A DNA stretch of 64,000 nucleotides from assembly GCA_040882225.1 (NCBI GenBank), contig JBBEBR010000012.1, positions 1 to 64,000 on the forward strand, written 5' to 3'. Each line of letters begins with the position of its first letter. Position 1 is the first letter of the stretch. Positions 18,540 to 28,300 of this stretch are shown piece by piece. The translations under genes were made by a program, and so were the position numbers. The stretch is from Gracilimonas sp040882225. Lineage in GTDB: Bacteria; Bacteroidota; Rhodothermia; Balneolales; Balneolaceae. The notes under the pieces were generated by a model. That model was given only the letters and a program-made list of their open reading frames with translations, was not told where the DNA came from and ran no database searches.

Positions 18540-19634
18540 ATGAAAAGCATTTACATACTCAGCAGTAGTATCCTCTTTTTTGTATGGGCTTGTAGTTCTG
18601 AAAATAGGTCAGGTGCAGGCGCTAAACCACCGATTACAGAATCTTTAACTCTTAATAATTTTGTTCAATCCGCTCCTTTTCAAGTCATAAACATTGATGG
18701 GATAGACTCAATTAAAATCAGCCTAAAAGAAGAAAACATTATATATAGTGTTTATCAGAAATTAGATGACACTGATCCTATTTTGGGAGATATATGGGAC
18801 GCGATAAAAGTAAATAATAAAATCTATGTTTATGATTTTTCATCTAAGGCTATTTATTCCATAGACACGAAAGGTGAAATCAATGGACCATTCACTCGTG
18901 AGGGCCGCGGGCCGGGTGAGCATTTGGGTGTGGGTGTAATACGTGCCAATTTGAAGAACATCTATGCTACTGATCCTAATAATGGCCGCATCAACCGCTA
19001 TACCTTGGATATGAAAGTACTTTCTTCGATACCATTACAAGTTTTGCGTACTATAGAATTAAATAATGAAATTCTGATTTTTGAGAATAATGGCATTAGT
19101 AAGGAGGAAAATCTGCTTACAATCACTTCCGTTGAGAATGTTTACGATACCTTAGCTACAATAATGCCCCGAATAGTTCCCATCGGATATGAACCTTCAC
19201 TTTATAATAACTTATTATTTTCGGTGAATAGTAGTGGGGTAGTTATTGCTTCATACTCGGCTTTCCCCTGGATTTTCATCTTCGATGATGATTATCAGCA
19301 TGTACAAACGTTGCTTTTCGAATACAGCAGCTTTGATAGTTTGAATGTTCCTGAATTTAAATTAGAAAAAAAGCCATCTTCTAAAAGATATAATCTCCAA
19401 AGGCCGTTTGTTTATCACAGGCTAATGGACAATGGCGATATTTATATTGGAATAGAAGAGGAGCTAATATACTTAACACCGGATGGTGAAGGGAAATATA
19501 AAACAAGAAAAATATTGGTTGAGCAATTTGAAAATGCAAACAACGCTTCAATAATGGTGATAGGGACTTCAAAAGATACAGTTTATGCAAAAAATGCAAA
19601 ATATCTGTATGATTTCACCATTTCTTTGGATTAA
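18540..19634 (+). CDS. Six-bladed beta-propeller lipoprotein, subfamily B
   Basis: The 364-residue protein is the paralogue of the gene at 14917. Shared landmarks are LNNFVQSAPFQVINIDGIDS near the mature N-terminus, IDTKGEINGPFTREGRGPGE at about 106-125, TDPNNGRINRYTLDMK at about 142-157, and IMPRIVPIGYEPSLYN. The signal sequence ends in FVWAC with cysteine 18 as anchor. It is the last gene of the island. The 190-base gap to ubiE contains a promoter-like element for the following housekeeping operon. Confidence 0.83.
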   Translation: MKSIYILSSSILFFVWACSSENRSGAGAKPPITESLTLNNFVQSAPFQVINIDGIDSIKISLKEENIIYSVYQKLDDTDPILGDIWDAIKVNNKIYVYDFSSKAIYSIDTKGEINGPFTREGRGPGEHLGVGVIRANLKNIYATDPNNGRINRYTLDMKVLSSIPLQVLRTIELNNEILIFENNGISKEENLLTITSVENVYDTLATIMPRIVPIGYEPSLYNNLLFSVNSSGVVIASYSAFPWIFIFDDDYQHVQTLLFEYSSFDSLNVPEFKLEKKPSSKRYNLQRPFVYHRLMDNGDIYIGIEEELIYLTPDGEGKYKTRKILVEQFENANNASIMVIGTSKDTVYAKNAKYLYDFTISLD

Positions 19635-19764
19635 GAAATTAATGGATTTTTTACATATAGAAAAGGAGAAAAAACGCACTCTTCATTCCTGAAGGGGATT
19701 CGAATAGGCATGAATAAATTACCTACAAAGCAACCTCATCTATCAGCCTTCACTTAAAATTTCG

Positions 19765-19772
19765 TACCTTTC
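19765..19772 (+). promoter_or_regulatory. Bacteroidota-type -7 promoter element before ubiE
   Basis: TACCTTTC fits the phylum's TAnnTTTG -7 consensus at seven of eight positions, and the preceding AAAATTTCG is the AT-rich context usually seen. A clear TTG -33 box at the right spacing is not obvious. Initiation a few bases downstream would give a leader of about 45 bases for the ubiE-fabZ-panB-surE operon. Confidence 0.35.
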
Positions 19773-19824
19773 AAAACTCAAAAAAAATTGAACCATCGTT
19801 TTGTAAATCCCTACTAAAAAATTT

Positions 19825-20514
19825 ATGAGTGAAAAAGTAAGAGCCATGTTTGCCGATATTGCGGATGATTATGACCGCATAAACAGCGTGCTTTCTTTCG
19901 GAGTACATCATGCGTGGAGAAAAACCGCGGTTGTGGAAAGCGGGGCTAAAGAAGGCGATCATGTTTTGGATTGCGCCACGGGAACCGGCGATTTGGCTAT
20001 CGCATTCAAAGAAACAGTGGGGGACTCCGGCTATGTGATGGGAACCGATTTTTGCGCTCCTATGATTGAACCGGCTCCGGCCAAAGCAGAAAAAGCCGGA
20101 CTCCAAATTGATTTCGAAGTAGCGGATGCCATGAACCTTCCCTACGAGAATGATAAATTCGACATATCAACGATCGCATTCGGTATTCGTAATGTGGATG
20201 AGCCTGTAACTGCCCTCAAGGAAATGGCGCGCGTGGTAAAGCCCGGCGGAAGGGTTGTTGTGCTGGAATTTGGTCAGCCAAAAGGTTTGTTGAAATACCC
20301 ATACAACTTGTACAGTCAGCATATTATGCCCACTATTGGAGGCTGGCTGAGTGGAAATCGGGAAGCCTATACGTATCTTCCGAAAACAAGCGCCGCATTT
20401 CCGGCAGGGGATAATTTTTTAGAACTGATGGAAAAATCCGGCGCTTTCGAAAAATACAGAGCTGTAAAACTAACCGGTGGAATTGCTTACGTTTATGTAG
20501 GAATCGTTCAATAA
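19825..20514 (+). CDS. ubiE: Demethylmenaquinone methyltransferase
   Basis: This SAM-dependent enzyme makes menaquinone from demethylmenaquinone (the MenG activity of UbiE). The 229-residue protein opens with the family start KVRAMFADIADDYDRINSVLSFG. It has SAM motif I DCATGTGDLAI at about 51-61, DNVDEP-like motif IAFGIRNVDEP near 112, and the C-terminal signature GGIAYVYVG. Menaquinone as the respiratory quinone agrees with the phylum guess. It leads a four-gene operon; the next gene starts 38 bases later. Confidence 0.95.
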   Translation: MSEKVRAMFADIADDYDRINSVLSFGVHHAWRKTAVVESGAKEGDHVLDCATGTGDLAIAFKETVGDSGYVMGTDFCAPMIEPAPAKAEKAGLQIDFEVADAMNLPYENDKFDISTIAFGIRNVDEPVTALKEMARVVKPGGRVVVLEFGQPKGLLKYPYNLYSQHIMPTIGGWLSGNREAYTYLPKTSAAFPAGDNFLELMEKSGAFEKYRAVKLTGGIAYVYVGIVQ

Positions 20515-20552
20515 TTGTATATTCATCAGCTAATCAAAAAAAATTTACTTTT

Positions 20553-20990
20553 ATGACCATTGAAGAAATTAAGAAAGTGCTGCCGCATCGCTATCCATTT
20601 TTATTGGTAGACCGGGTCTTGGAACTTGAAGAAGAAAGCATCAAAGCCATAAAAAACGTAACGGCAAACGAAGAATTTTTTAACGGCCATTTTCCCGGAC
20701 AGCCTATTATGCCGGGAGTTCTTCAGGTGGAAGCTCTTGCACAAGCCGGCGCTATCATGTTGATGACACAAAAAGTGGATGACCCGGAAAATTCACTCAT
20801 GGTTTTTACAGGAATCAAAAACGCTAAATTTCGGAGACAGGTTGTTCCCGGAGATCAATTAGTGCTTGAAGTTAAGCTTACCGCGATGAAACGAAATTTT
20901 GTGGTAATGACGGGAGTTGCAACAGTAGATGGAGAAGTAGCCTGTGAGATTGAAGCATCGGCCGCTTTAGTTCCAAAGGATAAATCATGA
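20553..20990 (+). CDS. fabZ: 3-hydroxyacyl-ACP dehydratase FabZ
   Basis: It dehydrates beta-hydroxyacyl-ACP in fatty acid elongation. The 145-residue hot-dog protein has LPHRYPFLLVDRV at about 9-21 and the active-site helix HFPGQPIMPGVLQVEALAQ at about 48-66, with the catalytic histidine 48 and glutamate about 62. The length is normal. It is not fused to LpxC, unlike the bifunctional form common in many Bacteroidota. The stop overlaps the panB start by four bases (ATGA), which suggests translational coupling. Confidence 0.96.
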   Translation: MTIEEIKKVLPHRYPFLLVDRVLELEEESIKAIKNVTANEEFFNGHFPGQPIMPGVLQVEALAQAGAIMLMTQKVDDPENSLMVFTGIKNAKFRRQVVPGDQLVLEVKLTAMKRNFVVMTGVATVDGEVACEIEASAALVPKDKS

Positions 20991-21817
20991 GTACACAAAA
21001 AGGATCAGATCGACCGGTAAAAATCACCACCCAAACTGTGGTGGATATGAAATCTAAAGGCGAAAAAATCAGTATGCTTACCGCTTATGATTTCACTATG
21101 GCGCAAATTATCGATCAGGCGGGGATTGAAATTATTTTAGTTGGAGATTCCGCCAGTAATGTAATGGCGGGTTATGAAACCACCGTTCCCATGACGCTGG
21201 AGCATATGCTTTACCATACTTCGTGCGTTGTTCGCGGCACGGAACGGGCGCTGGTTATTGCGGATATGCCATTTATGAGTTACCAAGTTACAGCTAAAGA
21301 AGCGCTAAATAGTGCTGGCAGAATGATGAAAGAAGCCGGCGCGCATGCCATTAAACTGGAAGGCGGGAAATCCATTGTGGATACGGTAAAACGAATTGTG
21401 GACGCCGGTATTCCGGTGATGGGACATTTGGGATTAACTCCCCAAAGCATCTACAAGTTTGGCACCTATAAAGTACGCGCCACAGAGGAAGTTGAAGCTG
21501 AAGAACTTATTCGTGATGCGAAATTACTGGAAGAAGCAGGCTGTTTTTCGCTGGTACTTGAAAAAATTCCCGCAAAACTGGCCGAAAAAGTTTCCAATGA
21601 ACTCTCCATTCCTACCATTGGAATCGGAGCCGGTGTCGGCTGTGATGGTCAGGTTCTGGTAATTCATGATATGCTGGGGTTGAATAAGGAATTTAATCCA
21701 CGCTTTTTGCGCCGATATGCAGATTTGCATACCGTGATGACAGATGCGGTGCAGCATTACATCAAAGACATCAAAAACAAAAACTTTCCAAATAAAGACG
21801 AGCAATACGGCGGATGA
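20987..21817 (+). CDS. panB: 3-methyl-2-oxobutanoate hydroxymethyltransferase PanB
   Basis: It is the first committed enzyme of pantothenate (coenzyme A) synthesis and transfers a hydroxymethyl group from methylene-tetrahydrofolate to ketoisovalerate. The 276 residues include ISMLTAYDFTMAQIID near 29, GDSASNVMAGYETTVPMT near 52-69, the KLEGG motif near 124, and GHLGLTPQSI near 146. It overlaps both neighbours by four bases. Confidence 0.97.
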   Translation: MSTQKGSDRPVKITTQTVVDMKSKGEKISMLTAYDFTMAQIIDQAGIEIILVGDSASNVMAGYETTVPMTLEHMLYHTSCVVRGTERALVIADMPFMSYQVTAKEALNSAGRMMKEAGAHAIKLEGGKSIVDTVKRIVDAGIPVMGHLGLTPQSIYKFGTYKVRATEEVEAEELIRDAKLLEEAGCFSLVLEKIPAKLAEKVSNELSIPTIGIGAGVGCDGQVLVIHDMLGLNKEFNPRFLRRYADLHTVMTDAVQHYIKDIKNKNFPNKDEQYGG

Positions 21818-22578
21818 GCAACAAAAAAAGACCTTTCATTTTAGTTAGTAATGATGATGGAATTTTCTCACCTGGTATTAAAGCACTTGCCGAAGTAGCG
21901 GCCGAATTTGGCGACACTTATATAGTAGCACCAGAGCGCGAACAAAGTGCGATGGGGCATGCGATTACCGTTCAGGTTCCTCTGCGAACCAGCAAATTTA
22001 ATCTTGATGACCGGTTTGAGGGAGAAGCAGTGAGCGGTACCCCGGCTGATTGCGTCAAGCTTGCTCATGGGCAGTTATTGGATCGAAAACCAGATTTAGT
22101 AGTTAGCGGCATTAATCATGGTAGCAATGCTGGAATAAATATTTTGTATTCGGGAACAGTAAGTGCGGCCACCGAGGGAACTATTCTTGGTTATCCATCC
22201 ATTGCGGTTAGTTGTACGGATTTCCAGGAAGATGCAGATCTGAGAGGATGTCAGGAAGCTGCCCGCCGTGTGATAAAATTTGTGCTCGAAAAAGGCCTGG
22301 AAAAAGGGGTGACTTTGAACGTAAATGCGCCTGCCGGAGAGTTCACCGGAATTAAATGGACCCGAATGGCCGACAGCCGGTATGTAGAAGAATATGAGAG
22401 CAGAAAGGATCCTTATAATCGAGCGTATTACTGGCTGACGGGAAAGTTTGAATTACTTGATGAAGCTGAAGATTCAGATATTCATGTTTTAAACGAAGGC
22501 TACGCATCGGTAACTCCCATTCAGTATGATCTTACATCCTACAGTATCCTAAAAGAGTTTGATGAGGATGATTTGTAG
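21814..22578 (+). CDS. surE: 5'/3'-nucleotidase SurE
   Basis: This metal-dependent phosphatase acts on nucleoside monophosphates and is linked to stationary-phase survival in other bacteria. The metal-binding N-terminus ILVSNDDGIFSPGIKAL is at about 9-25, APEREQSAMGHAIT near 48, and the catalytic VSGINHGSNAGINILYSGTV near 97-116. At 254 residues it has standard length. It is the end of the ubiE operon, convergent with a lipase gene; the 38-base junction has only a weak seven-base inverted repeat. Confidence 0.96.
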   Translation: MSNKKRPFILVSNDDGIFSPGIKALAEVAAEFGDTYIVAPEREQSAMGHAITVQVPLRTSKFNLDDRFEGEAVSGTPADCVKLAHGQLLDRKPDLVVSGINHGSNAGINILYSGTVSAATEGTILGYPSIAVSCTDFQEDADLRGCQEAARRVIKFVLEKGLEKGVTLNVNAPAGEFTGIKWTRMADSRYVEEYESRKDPYNRAYYWLTGKFELLDEAEDSDIHVLNEGYASVTPIQYDLTSYSILKEFDEDDL

Positions 22579-22616
22579 TCACAGATTTGTCGATGGGGTT
22601 TTCTAATCTGTAATTA

Positions 22617-23468
22617 TTAATGCCCTTTCCCGGCAAGCATCTTCAGCAAATCAAGCCAAAATTTTTCATATAATTTTTGATTCTCTTTATTCACCTGAAT
22701 ATGCATTTGAGTGATGTGAGAAAGAGGAACCGTTGTAATATGCTCGCCCCATTTGGCGCTTTGGGCAGAAACGAAAGCGTCGTTAATCCCTTCTTTATCA
22801 AAAATCTGGTAGTTCTGAAATTTGTAGACAGGATTGAGTGAATATTTAGTGCCTTTCCCCACTGCTGCGCTGTAGGAGTAATATTTTACCGAGTCTACAT
22901 TTTTTACTGTGCTGTTGAATACCTCCTTAACATACGCACAGGTAAGTTGCTCTAAAGAACCCAGGGCATCGCTTTTTGTTTTGGGATACATGTTGTCGCC
23001 AAACCAGTCAAAAACCCAGCTTAGTTTTTCGGTAACAAGTTCCGGTGCTTTTAGCACAAGGTCGGCAAGGCTGGACCCGTGATGTGGAGAGGAGAGGGTA
23101 GTCAAACTTTCAACTTTATCCGCGATATCCAGTTTTGAAAGTGCGTAACGCATATCAAGTCCGCCCATGCTATGTGCAACTACATTCACTTTTTCATAGG
23201 AATGATCCTCCAAAAACTTTTTTAAGAGCATTATCCAGTTCACGGCTCTTGTTTCAATAAGGGCATAAGGGACGATATTGGGAGCGATTGAAACTACTCC
23301 ATGCTTTCGGACTTCCATGCAGGGATCATGCATAGGGCCTGATTTTATAACTGAAGCGATTGCACCATAACCGTGGCACATAAAAATGGGATACTTTAGT
23401 TTTACAATTTCCGGCTGAGGATACTCTTTCAACTCTAACATCTTAAGCAGGGGGCGTTTTTCAGCCAT
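22617..23468 (-). CDS. Lipase-like alpha/beta hydrolase
   Basis: The 283-residue protein has the oxyanion-loop motif FMCHGYG at about 29-35 and the nucleophile elbow VVAHSMGG, with serine 100. A conserved TLSSPHHGSSLADL follows, typical of bacterial triacylglycerol lipases, and a C-terminal SHITQMH could supply the catalytic histidine. No signal peptide is seen, so it may be cytoplasmic. It shares one base with the stop of the upstream gene (TAATG), indicating an operon of two. Its natural ester is unknown. Confidence 0.82.
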   Translation of the reverse strand: MAEKRPLLKMLELKEYPQPEIVKLKYPIFMCHGYGAIASVIKSGPMHDPCMEVRKHGVVSIAPNIVPYALIETRAVNWIMLLKKFLEDHSYEKVNVVAHSMGGLDMRYALSKLDIADKVESLTTLSSPHHGSSLADLVLKAPELVTEKLSWVFDWFGDNMYPKTKSDALGSLEQLTCAYVKEVFNSTVKNVDSVKYYSYSAAVGKGTKYSLNPVYKFQNYQIFDKEGINDAFVSAQSAKWGEHITTVPLSHITQMHIQVNKENQKLYEKFWLDLLKMLAGKGH

Positions 23469-23908
23469 TATTCAGTCACTCCAATTATAACAGTATCAAG
23501 ACTTGTGTCGCCAATCAAGCGTATGGTTCGCAGAATAGTATTTTCGTGATATACATAAATATCCATATCGTGTTCCGGGAACTGAACCTTGGCGGGTACT
23601 TCAATCTCATAAGCATTAAAAGCTTTATGCAGCTCTACATGAAATAATGTTTTTGAAAAGCGGGAAGGCACCCGAACCTGAAACATTCTGCGGGTGAAGG
23701 ATGAGTCTACCGGAAAATCAACTATGCGAACTTGCTGTGGACTTATCTGAGCGCTAAAAATGTGGTTGATAATCAGAGAATCTAACTGCTTTCGACTATG
23801 AATATGGTTGGCTTTTGAAGCAGGTGTGGCTACTAAAATGAGCCCGCTCACAATGCAGGAAAGGATAAGTAAAATAGTAACCGCTGTTTTGCCCTTCGTT
23901 ATTTTCAA
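23468..23908 (-). CDS. Membrane-anchored protein of unknown function
   Basis: The 146-residue protein has one N-terminal hydrophobic segment (about 8-27, AVTILLILSCIVSGLILVA), acting as anchor or signal. An extracytoplasmic beta-rich domain follows, containing RMFQVRVPSRFSKTLFHVEL and a repeated-looking DMDIYVYHENTILRTIRL. I do not recognise the family. It is translationally coupled to the lipase-like gene downstream, so it may assist that enzyme or share a substrate; this is inference from coupling only. Confidence 0.6.
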   Translation of the reverse strand: MKITKGKTAVTILLILSCIVSGLILVATPASKANHIHSRKQLDSLIINHIFSAQISPQQVRIVDFPVDSSFTRRMFQVRVPSRFSKTLFHVELHKAFNAYEIEVPAKVQFPEHDMDIYVYHENTILRTIRLIGDTSLDTVIIGVTE

Positions 23909-23919
23909 AATTAACCGTA

Positions 23920-23950
23920 TTGGTACAATGATGTTGAGAGTTTACCTTTA
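23920..23950 (+). promoter_or_regulatory. Bacteroidota-type promoter before the GNAT gene
   Basis: TTGG at 23920-23923 and TACCTTTA at 23943-23950 are separated by 19 bases, which fits the phylum's TTG-N19-20-TAnnTTTG promoter with one mismatch at the last base. Initiation would be about 30 bases before the start codon at 23984. Confidence 0.4.
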
Positions 23951-23983
23951 GGCTGAATCTATAAAATCTATCTAATAAACGAT

Positions 23984-25132
23984 ATGCCTGTTCAGGTAAA
24001 GTTGGTACAAACAAAGCATCAGGTTCAGGAATTTCATGAACTGCCAACACGGTTATATGAGAAGAGTGAATTTTGGAGACCGCCTTTTCGTCTTGAGGTC
24101 GAGAATATTTTTGATGAACAGAAAAATGAGCGGTTTTGGGAAGGCGGTGAATGCGAACGTTTCTTGGTGCACGATGATGAACGGGTTGTCGGCAGATTCG
24201 CACTATTCACAGATCCCGAGAAAGATGATAAATATCATCCCAAACTTGGAGGAATTGGTTTTGTGGAGATGGAAAAACGGTCAGAAGTTGCTGAGAAAAT
24301 CATTCATTTTGCTAAAGAATGGCATAAAAAAAGAGGCTATGCAGGGTTTCGGGGGCCGATAAACTTTGGAGAGAATGATAGTTTTTGGGGAATTCAGATT
24401 AGTGGGTTTGATGAACCAAATGTATACGGAATGCTTTACCATCATCGATATTACCAGGAGTTAATTGAACAAACCAATCCAGAGAAACTGGATGATGTAT
24501 TCATGTACCAACTGGAAATGGACACGAAAATTCCGGGCCGGATTATGAGAATTAGCGAAAGGCTCAGGCAAAATGATCAGATTGAAATTCGGCCTATCGA
24601 TAAAAAAAATCTGGAACGCGATGGGGAGTTTATCCGACAAATTTATAACCGGGCTTTTCATAATCAGGTGGTGAAAGAAAGAGAGGAAGAGTTTATAGGA
24701 ATCACGAGAGAAACCATCAGGCAGATGATCAATAAATTGAAACCATTTTTGATGCCCGAAACTTCACCTATTGCATTTGTTAATGGCGAACCGGCTTCAT
24801 TTTTGATCAGTGTTCCGGATTTGCATGAAATATCAGCCCAGACAAAAGGAGAATTCAATTGGTGGCATTATCCCAAATTGATAGGATTTAAGAATCGCGT
24901 TGGGAAATTACGGCCTTTAGCTTTTGGCACCGATCCAAAGTTCAGAGGAAAGGGTTTGGAAGCTCTTATTTTTTCAGAAGGCATACAATGGACCAGAAAA
25001 CATTATCCTCAATTAAAAAAAATGGAAGGAGGTTTTGTAAGCGAAAAAAACTGGATCATGCGCCGAAGTCTTGAAGCTTTTGGATGTGAAATCGCAAAAA
25101 AATACCGCGTTTATAAGTGGCTGGTTGATTAA
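23984..25132 (+). CDS. GNAT-fold acyltransferase-like protein
   Basis: The 382-residue protein has an N-terminal domain (FHELPTRLYEKSEFWRPPFR) known from long GNAT-like proteins of Bacteroidota. The C-terminal half has GNAT features: the acyl-CoA loop DPKFRGKGLEALIF near 325-338 and VSEKNWIMRRSLEAFGCE near 353-370. The acceptor substrate is unknown. It is monocistronic, with its own promoter-like element and a palindromic repeat downstream. Related proteins are often annotated only as 'N-acetyltransferase'. Confidence 0.7.
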   Translation: MPVQVKLVQTKHQVQEFHELPTRLYEKSEFWRPPFRLEVENIFDEQKNERFWEGGECERFLVHDDERVVGRFALFTDPEKDDKYHPKLGGIGFVEMEKRSEVAEKIIHFAKEWHKKRGYAGFRGPINFGENDSFWGIQISGFDEPNVYGMLYHHRYYQELIEQTNPEKLDDVFMYQLEMDTKIPGRIMRISERLRQNDQIEIRPIDKKNLERDGEFIRQIYNRAFHNQVVKEREEEFIGITRETIRQMINKLKPFLMPETSPIAFVNGEPASFLISVPDLHEISAQTKGEFNWWHYPKLIGFKNRVGKLRPLAFGTDPKFRGKGLEALIFSEGIQWTRKHYPQLKKMEGGFVSEKNWIMRRSLEAFGCEIAKKYRVYKWLVD

Positions 25133-25162
25133 TTAACCTTGATTATGAGGATTGAAGGATGC

Positions 25163-25222
25163 CCATGATTTTAACAACACTCGTGGTAATCAGGAAAATC
25201 CTGTAAATCCTGTAAATCATGG
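25163..25222. repeat. Palindromic intergenic repeat
   Basis: Perfect nine-base arms CCATGATTT (25163-25171) and AAATCATGG (25214-25222) enclose a second palindrome, CAGGAAAATCCTG, and the tandem AATCCTGTA units. Related words (AATCATGATGG, GATTCCTGTTAACCAT) recur near 25325-25355. This looks like a dispersed REP-like family. A minus-strand open frame across it is an artefact of the repeat. Confidence 0.6.
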
Positions 25223-25388
25223 TTAAAAAAGGTGCAGAAACAGGAAAAATTCATACGGTGCTTGCCGTTGTAATACCGGTGAGACTGATTTATGGGATTA
25301 TTTGAATTTGAAAGAATAATAAGAATCATGATGGTTTGATTCCTGTTAACCATTATATTTTAAGCATATAAAAAATAACCTGATTCCC

Positions 25389-28300
25389 ATGAAATTTTTT
25401 CTTGTTGCCTTATTAACACTATTATTTGCTAATACACCCTCTCTTCTCGCACAAGAAACCCCCCTGCCAGTTCTCCATTTATCTTTTGATGAGAGTGTTA
25501 CAGATCTAAGCGGATTAAACCCAGAGATTGATGTGCAGGGCGGGCGCTTCGTTGAAGACCGAAACGGAAACCCGAACAGCGCATTTTATTTTGATGGGGT
25601 TGATGATGCCATTACGATAGCAGATACGGATAATGCGTTGGATGGAATAACCGAGCTGAGTTTTATGAGTTGGGTAAAATATGAAGGATTTGATGAGGAA
25701 AGCTATTATGCTACTATACTTGAGAGATTTGACTCATATGATACAGAAGGTTATTTCTTTGGGATGAACAGAGACGGGTATCTGGAAGTTGAGGGTTATA
25801 CTGCAGGAGCAGGCTTAGAAGCCAATGAATGGAGTCATATTGCATTTGTTATTGGGGAAGGTAGAATAAAGTTCTATTTCAACGGAAAATTAATAGATGA
25901 AGCTTCCACTTTGAACGAAAAATATTTAGCGAATAACTCAGATATCACTATCGGGATTAGTGAATTTTCAAACAGCCCCTTCCAAGGTTCTTTAGATGAG
26001 GTTAAAATTTATGATTATGCCGCAGATGAGAATGTGATTAGAATTAACGCAGGATTAGAACCAATTGTTAAGGTTCAGGATCGTATTTTTTATATGCCAT
26101 TTTCTGGGGCAATTGCTGATTCAAGCAAGTATGAACACGAAGTATTTGAAGACCCAGAGACAGGTAAAGCTGATGGTACTTTTATAGAAGATCGATTTGG
26201 CGGTCAGGATAAAGCGTATAGATTTAAAGGAACAGATAATGCCATTCAAGTTCATGATAGTGAGTTATATAGGTATCTTAATTTCTATAACTCTTTTACA
26301 ATAGCCCTATGGTTATATGTTGAATCTTATCCAGAAGAAAATTCTGTAATAATGCAGCTTCCTTACCACTATAATGGAACAAGTATAGGGTTCTCTATGG
26401 AATTAGATAATTCAGGAATGTTGAATTTCTACACAAAAACAGGGGATTTGTATAGTAAAAATAATAGAAGTGAGTTTCCTCAACGACAGTGGGTCCACGT
26501 AGCCATTACTTATAATGGCGAAAATAGTGAGGTCTTTATTAATGGTGAAAAAGATATAAATACAATAGATACAAGACCTTCATTTCCTGTAGACTGTTGT
26601 GGACATGAGAAGAGGTTATATATCGGAAATAATTATTCAAACACAGAAGGGTTTAATGAATCTATAGATGACATTTCAATTTACAACTATGAGCTAAGCG
26701 ACAGTGAAATAAAATCTATAGTGGATTATGAGTATAGTTTTAATTCGCCAGAAAATTCACTTTTAATATCATTTCCATTTGATACTTCTTTAGAAGATGA
26801 ATCTGATATAGAAAATAATATTACTGTTACAGGTGGCAACTTAGCTTCAGACCGATTTGGGAATACTCAACAGGCCTATAAGTTTAATCAAGCAGATTAT
26901 ATTACAATTGCTGACACAGATAACCGGCTTGATTCTTTATATACAGAAGTTACTTTTTCTACTTGGGTAAGGGCTGATAATCTTAGTGAAAATGGTACTC
27001 ATGCTAAAAATATTTTATTATCAAGAACCGATCAGGAGAATGCCGACAAGTTAAAATTTTGGCTTTACAAAAATCCTGACTTTAGAAATCAAATATATTT
27101 TTCTGTAAATAGTAAAGTAGTATCTGTTAATTCACTCGATGTAGTTGAAGGAAATTGGATTCATGTAGCGGGTACGTACGATGGCAATACACTTAAGATT
27201 TTTCTTAATGGAGAGTTAATCCGCTCTGAAAACTATGAAACAACTCTTAGCCTGACTGATTCAGATCTGCATATTGGAGGGAAACCATCTTATTTGAAAA
27301 ATGAAAAAGGATTTGATGGGGTAATGGATGATATCAGGTTGTATAATTATGCTTTACCGGATAGTGCGATAAAATCTTCTTATGATTTAGAAATAGGAAG
27401 AAGGTTCGAAAAGCAGGAAATAGCGTATCTGCCATTCAATGGTTCTGCTATAGATTCCAGTCATAACAGGAATAATACAGAGGTTATTGGTGCTCAACTA
27501 TCCGGGGGCAGATTTGATCAGGAGGAGACTGCCTACACATTTAATGACGATACCGATGTTATCAAAATTAAAGATGATTCTGCGGAACTGGATTCCATAT
27601 ATGCTGGACTTACCATACATACCTGGATAAAATTCGATGAAGATTCTGATATGTCCATTGTTCATAGAAAAGATTCCTCACAGTATGGTCAATTTTATTT
27701 AGGTATGAGTGGTACTAAAGTGCGATTCAAAATCAATAATGCAGAGATTTATTATTATCATTATAAGCTCAATAGAGGGAAATGGTATCTAATTTCCGCT
27801 ACATTTGAGGATTCGAAAATGAAATTATTTATAGATGGGCAGCTTGCATCAGAAGGAGGATATTCTGGTAGATTAGAAATGGGAGAATCAGATATTCTTA
27901 TTGGCAACAATAATGACTTAAGTCAGCCTTTTAGAGGGTCTATTGATGAAGTAGGTATTTATAACTATGCCCTGGAAGAAGAGATAATACAGGCATTCTA
28001 TGAAAACCGGTTTAAAGGATATGATCTGCCTCCCCAAAATATGCTTCATCTTTCTTTTTCCAATACTCTTGTTGATTCAAGTGAAACTGACCACCCAGTT
28101 ATAAGTGAAGGTGGAAGTTTCACTGAAGACCGGCTGGATAATCCGGAATCAGCTTATTCCTTTGATGGAGAGAATGACAGGCTTATAATTAAGGATTCGA
28201 ATTCAGCCTTGGACTCTATTGGAACAGGGTTTACAATGGCCGCATGGGTAAACATGAAAGGGGGCGGAGTGAATTATCCTCAAAGTAGTTTAATTTCCAG

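Noticed and set aside
22579..22616. Possible terminator between surE and the lipase gene
   Set aside because: Only a seven-base stem with a 17-base loop and no T-run; too weak to call.
25171..25353. A 60-codon minus-strand frame before the LamG gene
   Set aside because: It consists of repeat-derived words (DLQDLQDF) within the palindromic region.
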